Shown piece by piece: positions 8,624-18,200 of a stretch of DNA of 33,541 bases (its first letter is position 1; the number at the start of each line of letters is the position of its first letter). The notes under the pieces are model-generated. The model was not told the DNA's origin and ran no database searches. It saw only the letters and a list, made by a program, of their open reading frames with translations. A program made the position numbers and the translations under genes. This DNA is from Bremia lactucae (taxonomy: Eukaryota > Oomycota > Peronosporomycetes > Peronosporales > Peronosporaceae): assembly GCF_004359215.1 (NCBI RefSeq), contig NC_090613.1:716444-749984 (forward strand), written 5' to 3'.

Positions 8624-10274
8624 AATCAATTGTTTGCTTGTCAAATATCGTGATTTTAATCAATCCGAACATGTTAAACTGTCCACCCATGCTCAGCCTG
8701 GCGACACAGTCGATGGTTTCCAAACAACGACGAGAGGAATACAAATAATCGTCAATCGAACTCGCCAATCGCTTCATAGCCGCGTCACATTCCGTTACAG
8801 TGTTTCCATAGCTGCGAAACAATTTGGCTTCGAACTCCAACGCGACATAAGTATGCTGTTTCACGATCTCTCGGTCGTACGCCCTCACTTGCAACTCAAT
8901 TTTCTTTCCGTCCCTCGCAATTGTATGCACGTAATTCTCAAATGCAATGCCCATTAATCCATCATCTCCAAGCATGCAACCTATGGAATATAGCTCCTCG
9001 TAATAGGACGTCTCCACAATCTTGCCTAGTTGCCTCAAAGCATACTCAGAGGTGATCACACAAATCCAATTGTCGTAGTCGAGATACTTCTTCAACAAAT
9101 TCACCGACAAGTTGCTTTGAGTACTTGCTTTTACTCCCGTCATACGTAAGCGATCAATTTGACGTGTCGAGTTAAACCAATACTGCGTGCTAAAAAGTGT
9201 TGCAACGTCAAAATCTACCATGCGAACAGCTTTGTTTATTGACTTCCTGACATGGGTATATAGCTTCTCTCTTGTCGCCGTGAAATCTCGTAAATTTCCA
9301 CCGGAGTAGAAGTATCTTTCCTTGATTTCTTGTTCCGGCCACCCGAAACGCTCGCCAAACGCATTCATATCGGAAAGCGACCAGAACGGAACAAGACACT
9401 CGCTATATAAATGTGCATCGCCAGATCTTAGTTTATACTGAGCAGAGATGGCCAGCAGCCGGAACAATCCCAGCAACCCCTCATAACTCCTAATTTCGTC
9501 TTCTTCGAACCCGTCCAGACACAATTCTGCGTCGTTAAGATACTCTTCGTACAACTTTAACTCTTGATATTTTGTGTGGTGCACTCGCCAGAAAATCCTC
9601 TTCTGTACATCGAGGTACAACAAGGAATACTGTTTGCCGCGGTTACGTCGAAATAAAAGGACTCGTTTCCCCTGAATTAAGGCCAGATAGAACGCAAATA
9701 CCACGACCAGCATGCTCTTACCAACACCAGGCGTACCCTTGAACACAATCTTCTTATCTTTTTTCATCTGTTCCTCGAATACTTTGATGATATCTATTGT
9801 TTCCTTACGAACGAAGAACCACTTGGGAAAATCCGGTTCAATTTTGCAAATCTCGAGATCCATGCCACCAGTCTGCCACGTCCTGATATCCAAGTTGTGC
9901 CCAATCGAGTTCATTTGCTCGTATGTTATGACAATCGATTGCTTAATCTTCTTCTGTGCTGGTTCCTCATGCATCTCCGCTCGACGCTGCGTCGGCACTT
10001 GTATGATGATGGGATCGTCTTTATCTATTCCAAGTTCTCTCAGAGGTAACGACAACTTTGGAAGATTCTGACCACTGGTTTGATCCGCTCGGTTCGCGAA
10101 GACGATGAGGTCAGTCGGGGCAATGCCTACGAGGTGACTGTCGCTGTAGTACATCTTTACAGCCTCTCGTACATCAGCAACATCTGCTTCATTGAACGGC
10201 ATCCTGACGAAGCCAACTGTGCCGATTGGATTGCCTTGTCCATCCACCAGTTGGAACCACACTTTACGTGACAT
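8624..10274 (-). CDS. CRN-like protein with P-loop NTPase, copy 2 (C-terminus in gap)
   Basis: The inverted partner of the gene at 4131-5939. The visible part gives 550 residues from ATG 10274 and stops inside KQTID, where the copy 1 protein has about 52 residues left. The start is set by homology to copy 1; an upstream in-frame TTG at 10304 is an unlikely start. Walker A GTPGVGKS is intact at 9714-9737. From about residue 63 on, the two proteins differ at only around a dozen visible positions, but residues about 22-62 of the header are largely different and of slightly different length. No stop or frameshift is visible, so it may be functional. Same family inference as copy 1: a host-directed CRN-like effector or a CRN/RHS-type NTPase. 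Confidence 0.75.
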
Positions 10275-10507
10275 ATTCGCAGCAACTTTAAGAATGCCTG
10301 TCAAAGGAACACTTGCGAAATAACCTTACATGAGGTTGAATGCTATCGACGCTTCTAAATTTATGCCTTTTAAATCCGGTTATCTTCATTTGAATAAAAT
10401 CTTCATGACGTTACTACTATCGATTTTGATAGGCGTGCACCAGTTGCTCGCATGACATGATAAGTATCAAATTTTGAGTATCATGAAAATAGGCGAATTC
10501 TATGATG
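10275..10507 (-). promoter_or_regulatory. 5' flank of CRN-like gene 2
   Basis: The counterpart of 3916-4130. It shares the AT-rich motif near 10460 and the GTAACGTCATGAAG stretch near 10410, but carries a different segment of about 55 bases at 10325-10385 close to the start codon, including ATTTAAAAGGCATAAATTT. The two paralogs therefore differ in proximal promoter or leader sequence. Confidence 0.35.
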
Positions 10508-11110
10508 TTAGCATAATTTCGGTGGAGAACGACATGTAGGATGCTGGCGTTGACGACTCCGACTGCGATGAGGATAAGCTAAACCAATCCAAGAGCCATC
10601 GGCGAAAGCCTTAGGCTTTGGCACAGGTGGAAGCGCTGCCTCAGAAGGATAAAGCTTATCATGGTATGCAATCTTATCAACCTCATTATCTCCAATCATG
10701 CGGCCTGAGCGATGCCACGCATCGATATGCAACTTGTGCCCAATCGAATATATCTTCTATGCGACACTCGTGACACGCATTTAGTGAAGATCCACGTGCT
10801 TGCACCTTTGCCAACTGCACGCGACATTTCACACCCGCAGTTCACGTTACGTATTACCGGCAGCAAGCAGCGAGCCGTCCGGAAAGAAAGCCACGGCCAC
10901 TCTGTTGCCGGTGGCTCGATCGACAAGAGGATTCACATCTGAGATTTCGACCAGCAGTCACGAAATGCGAGATCACGGTCCGTGCAGCGAGCTCTTATCA
11001 GATTGCTAGCACTGGTGGGACGACTACTTGGGCTTTGCCACGGACAGCGAGCACACTGCTGCTATGCCGCCAAACAGCTTGCCGATATCATGGCATCTGG
11101 CCGCTTTCGT
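10508..11110 (+). pseudogene. WD40-like gene remnant, copy 2
   Basis: The inverted counterpart of 3290-3915. The open part at 10712-10942 ends in GGSIDKRIHI followed by the same TGA stop as copy 1, so copies 1 and 2 share this inactivating change and copy 3 does not. It lies divergently beside CRN-like gene 2. Homology fades near 11110, where unrelated AT-rich sequence begins. Confidence 0.45.
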
Positions 11111-11314
11111 ACTCGGTGAGAGTTGATGTCTAAGGCTTCTTCAGTACTCCCATGGAAAATTTTCTACCTATTTCGTTAAGTTGTTTTCTATACTATAAAA
11201 AATAAAAGTATCATATTTTTCGAAGTAATAATAATTGAAAATCATTTAAAAACAATTAATTTCCAGTATAGATAGACTTGCCATGTAAACTACAACTTTT
11301 GTCCTTGTCACTCC
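11111..11314. other. AT-rich spacer
   Basis: About 200 bases of A/T-rich sequence between the end of the inverted duplication and the LTR-B copy. No coding or repeat signature was found. Confidence 0.4.
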
Positions 11315-11705
11315 AGACCCAGCACTCGGGTGTAGTTCACATTTGTGACCAACCCTTGTGTATGTGATGCACATAAGTCCATTTACATTAGGAGGGATGA
11401 CGCCTAGCGTCATCCGTTACGCGAGGCATCTAAAAAGACACGCTCGCAATACATATTAGTGTCATCTGTGGAGATGACATTAAGATTGGTAAAATTAGGT
11501 ATCCTAATTAGTAAGTGCGCACGAGGAGCCGAATAAAGGCTCCGTGACGACACTTTACTAGAGTACTTAGTGCGTTGGGTGAGGTCGCTAACGCGCCCAC
11601 AACAACTACCTCACTGCACGCAAGAGAAGACGGTCAAACCGCTGCCTCGCTGAGCAAGGGTGTGTCTAAGTGGAGCGTGGCCGCATTAAGACGTGCCCGC
11701 CTACA
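11315..11705 (+). mobile_element. LTR, family B, copy 1 (5' end truncated)
   Basis: It matches the minus-strand copies at 21370 and 33064 from AGACCCAGC to the common end CCCGCCTACA. It contains the GATGACGC/GCGTCATC palindromic block and the AAGAGAAGACGG block. Copy 2 extends further 5' with a TATATAAAG box; that U3 part is absent here. The gag ATG is only 57 bases downstream, so this acts as the 5' LTR of the following element and ties family B to this gag. Confidence 0.75.
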
Positions 11706-11761
11706 CTTGTTAGCACTTGAAATCCTTTCCACGACCCGCATCTATGCGTGTGTACGTGAGG

Positions 11762-12238
11762 ATGAGCCTCAATATTGATTGGGCTCATTTTTCCCACCTC
11801 TCCGAACATCATCGGGAGGTGGCAGGGCTTATGGCGCAGAAACTTGGTGACCAAGCCCTGGCCAGGCTCCTGGGTAGTCCTCCTGAGCAACATGTTGCTC
11901 AGTTGGAGTAGTTTACGGCATTCGTGCTCGGACAGCGGAGAGCCGCGGTCGAGGCACAGAGCCATGCTGCGGCGGAGTCCATCACTCAGACTCAGGATGA
12001 GCTGAGGCACGAGCAGGCTCGGAGCGAGGCTCTCGCCAGGACTGTTGGGATGCTCTCTGCCCGTTTGCAGCAGCCGAGGCCCTTTCGGATGGACCCGTCC
12101 AAGTTCGATGAAACTGCGGCGCACATCATTGTCCACTGGCTTTTAGCCGTGGAGGAATGCGGTGTCGCGCAGCTCATCGAGGACGACAGCCAGATGGTGT
12201 CGTACGCCATGTCGCACCTGCGCGGTCTACCTTAGCGT
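11762..12238 (+). pseudogene. gag: Ty3/gypsy gag, N-terminal part
   Basis: Starts at ATG 11762 just after the LTR (MSLNIDWAHFSHLSEHHREV) and stays in one frame to about 12235, broken only by a TAG at 11909-11911. It includes the coiled-coil-like QTQDELRHEQARSEALAR and the FDETAAHIIVHWLLAVEECG motif shared with the minus-strand gag at 1523-2113. Coding stops at 12236 where about 550 bases of foreign sequence interrupt the gene. The conserved domains resume at about 12795. One premature stop plus the insertion make it non-functional, but it is the best preserved gag N-terminus of its family here. Confidence 0.8.
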
Positions 12239-12723
12239 CAAGAGCGGCGGCTTTTGAGCACAAATGATACATGCACTTATGCAATATATAAATTTCGCGA
12301 TTGAATAAAATGCGTTCAGTGAAAAGCCTGGCATGGAGAATTCAAAATTTAAAATATACAAATTTGAATTTCTAGATCGAAGCCCTGGCTGACGATGAAT
12401 CATAAAGCCATTCAATTTATTGGTATTTAAACCACCTTAGGCTATTTCATGAGCTAACCCATCGGAAAATCCACTCTGCACGGTCATGAAAGCTACACTA
12501 ATCGATAAACTGACAATTTTAGCTATCCTACAATGCGCAAACCCTATTTTTTGCCAATACGAATTCTATATTGTCATTGACGCCGCCATCGGCCAGTAAC
12601 AGTCTCACCAGTCATAGTAGCCTGAGTTTATATACGCGAATTAACCATCGGATCTTTTTCCTTCAATTAATGCATGGCTGGTTATTCTGAAGCGAACGCA
12701 TTGACGGGCCATAGTCGCTCTAA
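12239..12723. other. Unassigned insertion inside gag
   Basis: About 485 bases separate the two halves of the gag. The segment is A/T-rich, without long ORFs or clear terminal repeats, and I see no match elsewhere in the window. Its right side joins an LTR-B fragment. Confidence 0.45.
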
Positions 12724-12793
12724 TGTTACACAGTTCCCGTCAAGTACACTTGGTGTACTTAAGGAGATGGTCAACTACTTAAATAAAGTTATT
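12724..12793 (+). mobile_element. LTR-B 5' fragment (U3 end)
   Basis: It begins TGTTACACAG and carries AAGTACAC...GTGTACTT, AAGGAGATGGTCAA and a weak TATA-like AATAAAG. This matches, in reverse, 21836-21895 next to LTR-B copy 2. It therefore appears to be the outer U3 part missing from copy 1. It ends abruptly where gag sequence resumes. Confidence 0.55.
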
Positions 12794-13042
12794 GAGTGGG
12801 CTTATATGGCGCTCATGGCGGACAGAAAGGGGTTCCATACATGAAAGATCTCTAAGGAAAAGAATCGCACCATGTACCAGCTGCCGAACAACAAAGTGTT
12901 ACTTCAGGCGCGCTTCGTTGGAGCGCGACAGCCGAAGCGATCTCTGAAAGAGTATGTGCAAGAGATGCGCTCGCTGTCGGCGTCCATTGCCATAGGTCCG
13001 ATTCCGGAGCACATTAAGGTGCCCACGTTTATGAACGGACGG
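12794..13042 (+). pseudogene. gag: Ty3/gypsy gag, middle part
   Basis: Continues the gag domain interrupted at 12238 (WAYMALMADRK, then KEYVQEMRSLSASI, then HIKVPTFMNG), matching the minus-strand gag at 1590-1800. A premature TGA within the first 20 codons breaks the frame. Homology ends at about 13042 in VPTFMNG, where sequence from the opposite strand of pol begins. The zinc knuckle is missing. Confidence 0.75.
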
Positions 13043-13210
13043 TGACAGCTGATGCCATAACATGCCATCGCTATTGCTACAGCGCTTTAGCTTACCTTTC
13101 AGGTGTGACGAGAGAGGTTACCTTTCGTCCACCAAAGTGATCCAACAGTAGGCGACAATGGTCGTCCTGATTGTAGCTCTCTTTTATCTCAGAGGCCAAT
13201 GAGCTCGTCA
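13043..13210 (-). pseudogene. Ty3/gypsy RNase H-integrase linker fragment
   Basis: On the minus strand this reads SSLASEIKESYNQDDHCRLL followed by LDHFGGRK, the same as the linker at 24836-25081 in the other pol copy. It should follow RNase H directly. Here the RNase H that should precede it lies next door on the opposite strand (13211-14121), ending in MKAYHA; in the other copy MKAYHA runs straight into this linker. The fragment is thus one side of an inversion breakpoint. Confidence 0.75.
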
Positions 13211-14121
13211 CGTCCCATTGCTTTGACGATGTATTCGTGCAGAGTAGGGCCGATGACGGGATGACTGCAAAAGAGTCGAACAAACGTCATTTAGACGCTG
13301 TGTTGCAGACTTTGAAGGACCCCGATTGTAAGTCAACTTGCGAAACGGCATAATTGGGTTCCCTGAGATACCTGTGCTGGGTTTCATCGTAGGTACACAT
13401 GGTGTACGAGCAGACTCACACAAGGTAAAACTAGTGGAGGAATCGCCAATCCCACCACATGTGAAGGATTCGCGTCAATTCCTAGGGCTCACTAATTACT
13501 TGCATAAATATAGCAAGAATTATGCTGAGCAAACTAAACCATTATCTGACCGCATTAAAAAGGACGCAGAATGGGTTTGATTAAAAGAACAAGATCATGC
13601 GTTCGCATCAGTGAATCTCTGTAGAGGCACCGGTCTTGGCATTGCCAAACGCGGATAAGCCCTTTAGCGTCGTCTGCGATGCAAGTAATTTTGCAATCGG
13701 CAGCGCGCTCATGCAGAAGGATGACGACGGCGCTGTCCGCGTCATCTCTTATCAGTCCCGGCTTTTAAAAGTCGCGGAACTGAATTACCCTGTGCATGAC
13801 AAAAGCATCTTTCATAAAGTATGCTCTTGTCAAGTTTTGTGGGCACCTATTAGGCACCGAACCATTTGTGATTTATACGGATCACGCATCAATGCGGACC
13901 GCAACAAAAAACTCACCGCACTTCTCGCCTAGAACGGCAAGATGAGTTACATTCTTCTTTGAATTTTATTTTAATGTTGAATACAAGCCGGGTAAGTCGA
14001 ATGTCTTGGCTGACGCTCTATCGCGCAGACTAGACTTTGAGGTTAGACACCAGTAAAGTGTGTCTAGTGCTAAAGCACAATTCCAGCCGTCAACGTTGGT
14101 AGCCATGAAGGCATACCACGC
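13211..14121 (+). pseudogene. pol: Ty3/gypsy RT 3' half and RNase H (inverted segment)
   Basis: The C-terminal half of reverse transcriptase and the RNase H domain on +. The RT catalytic box is CFDDVFVQSR at 13219-13248. Then come the thumb (FPEIPVLGFIVGTHGVRAD, FLGLTNYLHKYSKNYAEQTK) and RNase H starting PFSVVCDASNFAIGSALMQK, whose first Asp is intact. A degenerate YKPGKSNVLADALSR tail follows near 13980-14020, then MKAYHA. Several stops and frameshifts are present. The N-terminal RT half is on the minus strand immediately to the right, and the following linker is on the minus strand to the left, so this block is inverted relative to its neighbours. Confidence 0.85.
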
Positions 14122-15215
14122 TTAGGCGCGGTGCTGACGGATTACGTGAGACACCACTCGGTTGAATGACGCCGGTGCGTTTTTCAAACCTTGGGGCATC
14201 ACAAGCCACTCCCGAAGCATACCGCTTGAGATGCTTACTGCCGTTTTGGCTGTATCGGACTCTGTCATGAGTACCTGACAGTTACCACCTTTAAATCCAA
14301 CGCGATAAAGATAGTTGACTTTCCCATGGAATTCAACAAGACATTTTTCCGCAGGATTGGCGTTTGCGCCGGTATAGTCGCCGTGTTCAGCTTATTGTAA
14401 GCATGAACCACGATCGTGTGGCTTTACGCACACAAAAGGTCGGGCTGCAGTGAGGTGTTTTGCTCTCACGTACATGTCCCGCCTTGGCTCGCTTGTCGAA
14501 GAACTCATCGATATAATCGACTTGTTCTTTCGGCAACGGCCATTGCCTGGTCACACAATACTTGGTGCCAGGTTCGAGGTCTATCTCGTGCCCGATGCCC
14601 CTATCTGCTGGTAGGCGGCTCGGCACTTCTTCTGGGAACACATCGCGATGTTTCCACAGAACCTCCAAGAACGGACTGTCTCTCAAGGCATCCCAGCCTT
14701 GAGCAGCGAACTGTTTCTTTTCGTCCGTTTCTATGACGCTCTCGTCCATTGTGGACGACGATCAACAGTCCACCAAGTTCTCTTCTAAAACTGGTGCTAC
14801 TATTTCGTGGATCTTTCCTTCCTTTATTTCGGCAAGGAACAGATCCTACGACATCTCCGGGAGATTTTCTATCAACTCGGCAGATTTAAAGACTTGCCGG
14901 GGCACCTCAACTGAGGATGCCTTTGCGACTTCGTCTTTGACGGCCTCGAACACCTCGTTCGAAGGCCTCTTGATTAGGAACTCATCCAAAGGTCGCTCAT
15001 TTAGACGTGCCTTTGATCGTTCTAATCTGTCGGGCGCTCGTTCTTCGAGTCACCACGACCTTGACTGGGAAGCAGGTGCTGTTGCTCTCCTGGCTAACGC
15101 ACCCCTTCCAACCTTACTATGCTCTAGGCACTGTGCCGGTTAATGCGACGCTTGACTTCCTGTCAGCTCGCCGTCTACTGCCACAGGCTCTCGGCTCTGT
15201 GCAGGACAATCGGAG
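14122..15215 (-). pseudogene. pol: Ty3/gypsy RT 5' half and protease-RT linker
   Basis: Minus-strand pol sequence. The linker at 14750-15215 matches 196-640. It continues at 14387-14749 as an open stretch with HRDVFPEEVPSRLPADRGIG, then PLPKEQVDYIDEFFDKRAKA, the classic start of gypsy RT. The RT fingers and palm follow with frameshifts: IPAQTPI, FIALDLK and MPQGLKNAPASFNRVV near 14150-14180. RT stops at 14122, just before the FDD box, which is found inverted at 13219. Not functional. Confidence 0.85.
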
Positions 15216-15216
15216 G

Positions 15217-16136
15217 CACGACGTCAAAAATAAGAAACATTCATTCTGAGTTGTTAATTAGAAAGCGGCATTGAGGATGGTGGTGACTTGTTCGCGACTG
15301 CACTAGTTCTGGAGTCAAGAATAAGAAACGTCCTACCTCTGCTGTTTTTTGAATAACTGCGTTAAGAAAGATAGTGACTTGTTTGCGACTGCAAAAGATC
15401 TGTAGTCAAAAGTAAGAAACAGTTATTCTGAGTTGTTAATTCGAAAGCGGTAACGAGGATGGTAGTGGCTTGTTTGCGACTGCAGTAGTACTGAATTCAA
15501 AAATAAGAAACAACCTCCATCCGTTGTTGTTTAGAAAGCGGTAATGAGTAAGGTGGCGACTTATTTGCGACTTCTGAAGTTAAGAATATAGAGAAGCCTT
15601 CTCAGTTGTTATTTAAGGATCAGCGTAGAGAAATTCAGCGACTTGTTTGCGACTTCCGATTTCTGGAGCTAAGAATAATATGCAGCGTTTCTCAATTGTT
15701 ATTTAAAGATTGGCATAGAGAAAGGCAGCTACTTGTTTGCGACTCTTGTTTTCAGGAGTTTGAGATAGGAAGCAGCCCTTCTCAGTTGGTAATTTAATAT
15801 AAGCTGATATTAGTAGCGGATAATAAATAATATTCGAATGATTCGGTTGTTAACAACTGCTTTCAGCTTTTTTTGATTACAATCTACAATAGACGCTATA
15901 AAAGGCAGCGGGTAATTTGCGACTACCAAGTTCTTTGGCCGTTAACAATTATTTGCAGCTTCTCATTGAGTTGTAGTGTTTTGCCGAGGACGAGCTTATT
16001 AATAATGACTTCGAGAAAGGTAACGAGTGGCTTTGTCTGTTGAATATTTCGACGGTTCGTAGCTATTTGTGGCTTGACTCTATGTTATTATTATGTGCTA
16101 GGGGCGACTTGTCGCATCTTACGTATTGAAGATATA
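15217..16136 (+). repeat. rDNA intergenic spacer with about 90-bp tandem subrepeats
   Basis: This stretch lies just upstream of the 18S start. The core CTTGTTTGCGACT recurs near 15288, 15379, 15470, 15561, 15642, 15732 and 15912, a period of about 90 bases (once 81, last step 180). Each unit also carries AATAAGAAAC or a variant and a TCAGTTGTTA-like box. This is typical of ribosomal spacer subrepeats, which often act in Pol I transcription, though no promoter can be proven here. The left edge abuts gypsy linker sequence at about 15216. Confidence 0.75.
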
Positions 16137-17045
16137 AACCTGGTTGATCCTGCCAGTAGTCATACACTTGTCTCAAAGATTAAGCCATGCATGTCTAAGT
16201 ATAAGCAATTTTGTACTGTGAAACTGCGAATGGTTCATTATGTCAGTTCTAGTCCACTCGATAGTACCTTACTACTTGGATAACCGTAGTAATTCTAGAG
16301 CTAATACATGCATTAATACCCAACTACAGAAGGGACGGGTAGCATTTATTAGATTGAAACCCGATCCTGCTATAAGCCGGTATTGTGTTGAGTCTTAATA
16401 ACTGTGCGGATCGTGCTTTTGCGCGATAGATCGTTTGAGTTTCTGCCCTATCAGCTTTGGATGGTAGGATATGGGCCTACCATGGCGTTAACGGGTAACG
16501 GGGAATTAGGGTTTGATTCCGGAGAGGGAGCCTTAGAAACGGCTACCACATCCAAGGAAGGCAGCAGGCGCGTAAATTACCCAATCCTGATACAGGGAAG
16601 TAGTGACAATAAATAACAATGCTCTGGCTCTTCGAGTCGGGCAATTGGAATGAGTACAATTTAAATCCCTTAACGAGGACCAACTCAGGTTTAGGGTTAA
16701 CACGCGCGCTACACTGATGTGTTCAACGAGTGTATAACCTTGATCGATTGGTCTGCGTAATCTTCTGAAAGCGCATCGTGCTAGGGATAGACTGTTGCAT
16801 TTTTTCAGTCTTGAACGAGGAACTCCTAGTAAATGCATGTCGTTAGCTTGCACTGATTACGTCCTTGCCCTTTGTACACACCGCCCGTCGCACCTACCGA
16901 TTGAATGACTCGGTGTAAAATTGGGACCGTGAGTCCGTTTGCTTTATTGTAAGTGGATTGATGGGAACTTTTTTAAACCTCACCATTTAGAGGAACGTGA
17001 AGTCGTAACAAGGTTTCCGTAGGAGAACCTGCGGGAGGATCATTA
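16137..17045 (+). rRNA. 18S rRNA pseudogene with large internal deletion
   Basis: It starts with the universal AACCTGGTTGATCCTGCCAG and ends GGATCATTA. It includes GTAATTCTAGAGCTAATACA, CGGCTACCACATCCAAGGAA and TTTGTACACACCGCCCGTCG. The total is only 909 bases, against roughly 1.8 kb for an oomycete 18S. After TTAACGAGGA (about 16680) the sequence jumps to CAGGTTT and then ACACGCGCGCTACACTGATG near 16700, so roughly 850-900 bases of the central domain are missing, seemingly in two steps. Conserved positions are also changed (for example GGTTCATTATG and GTAGGAGAACCTGCGGGAGG). It cannot encode a working small-subunit RNA. Minor ORFs in this span are shadows. Confidence 0.93.
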
Positions 17046-17257
17046 CCACCCTAAAAAACTTCCACGTGAACTGTATCAACACTTAGTTGGGGACAAATTA
17101 GGCGGCGACTGCAGACTTTATTGTTAGCGGTTGCTGCTAAATGCGTCCCGTCATGGCGATCGTTTCGACCTCGGTTGGAATTAGTAGCTACATTTTTAGA
17201 CCTTTAATTATTACTGATTATACTGTGGGGACGAAAGTCCCTGCTCTTACTAGATAG
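17046..17257 (+). other. ITS1
   Basis: The spacer between 18S and 5.8S, 212 bases. It begins CCACCCTAAAAAACTTCCAC and GTGAACTGTATCAACAC, the typical Peronosporales ITS1 opening, with some drift. This supports a downy mildew or Phytophthora-lineage host. Confidence 0.8.
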
Positions 17258-17417
17258 CAACTTTCAGCAGTGGATGTCTAGGCTCGCACATCGATGAAGA
17301 ACGCTGCGAACTGCGATACGTAATGCGAATTGCAGGATTCAGTGAGTCATCGAAATTTTGAACGCATATTGCACTTCCGGGTTAGTAATGAAAGTATGTC
17401 TGTATCAGTGTCCGTAC
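17258..17417 (+). rRNA. 5.8S rRNA (slightly degenerate)
   Basis: It begins CAACTTTCAGCAGTGGATGT and includes GATGAAGAACGCTGCGAACT and GAATTGCAGGATTCAGTGAG, with the normal length of about 160 bases. The 3' half has several changes in a normally invariant stretch (GGGTTAGTAATGAAAGTATGT near 17380). These suggest it evolves as a pseudogene with its 18S partner. Confidence 0.92.
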
Positions 17418-18200
17418 AATAATGTGGCTTTCTTCCCTCCGTGTAGTCGGTGAAGGAGATGCCAGATGTGAAGTGTGTTGCGATTGGTCTTCGGACCGAA
17501 TGCGAGTCCTTTTGAATGTACTACTGTACTTTTCTTAATCAAAAATCATGGTGTTACTGATTCAAAGGCTGTCATAATTAGCCAGTCGGCGATTAATATG
17601 AATGCTATAAATGATATAGATTAAGGTTAGCGGTTTAGTTTGCTTCGGCGAATTAATAAAGCAGACTGAAATCGGTTTCTGCTATGGCATGATAATTAAT
17701 GTACCGTAGTCATAATTGACGTTGCCTTTGGATCGATTTCGCTAATTTTATAGGTTGTGTTGAATAGCCAGTTGGCGATCAATTTGAATGCTTAAGCTAA
17801 GAAATGAGTTTGTATTTGCAGGATTATAAGCTTCGCTTAATGAGAATGTCTTATTACGACTTGATTCTACTATAGCAAGATGAGTGATGAACCGTAGCAA
17901 AGAGTTGCATTGCCTTGAATTTGTGATTCCTATTTTTTGATTTGCTATGAATAGCCTGTCGTTGACCAGTTTGAATGCGTTAAGGAATCATTTTATAATT
18001 TGCAGTATTGATGCTTCGGCTAATCGATACAGCTTATTTAAACTTGGTTCTGATGATGTATGAAAATGTGGTGAGCCGTAGCTAGGAGAAGTGATACATT
18101 AAATGGAATATCCGAATTTATGGAAGTCATACGTAGCCAGTCGGCGACCAATTTGATTGCTTAAGCATTAAGAAGTGAAGTTGAATTTGTAGACTACTTG
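17418..18200 (+). repeat. ITS2 with about 186-bp tandem repeats
   Basis: The spacer after 5.8S. A marker, TAGCCAGTCGGCGACCAATT or a variant, recurs near 17580, 17765, 17950 and 18133, giving a period of about 182-186 bases. Each unit also has a CTTCGGC/TTCGCT box and an AGCCGTAG-like box. Repeat-expanded ITS2 is known from downy mildews such as Plasmopara and Bremia. The array ends near 18200 and no 28S sequence follows. Confidence 0.85.

Larger units (their letters stand above)
3290..11110. repeat. Large inverted duplication with arms of about 2.49 kb
   Basis: The left arm (about 3290-5777) and right arm (about 8624-11110) are inverted copies, each containing a WD40-like remnant, promoter and CRN-like gene. 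The arms are near-identical over the NTPase body and less so over the header and 5' flank. The visible right arm ends only because of the gap. The spacer is 5778-8623, including the Ns. Such a structure is prone to misassembly, so the arrangement needs long-read support. Confidence 0.8.

Noticed and set aside
7715..8957. Long ORFs spanning the run of Ns on both strands
   Set aside because: They are open only because ambiguous bases hide stops; the real parts are the WD40-like remnant and the antisense of CRN-like gene 2.
10275..10304. N-terminal extension of CRN-like gene 2 from a TTG codon
   Set aside because: Copy 1 has an in-frame stop in the same upstream stretch and starts at the homologous ATG, so 10274 is the better start.
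15280..15925. CRISPR-like array
   Set aside because: The repeats are degenerate units of about 90 bases without short identical repeats and unique spacers, in a eukaryotic rDNA spacer.
16533..16853. Protein ORF on the minus strand
   Set aside because: It lies antisense within the 18S pseudogene and has no protein-family features.
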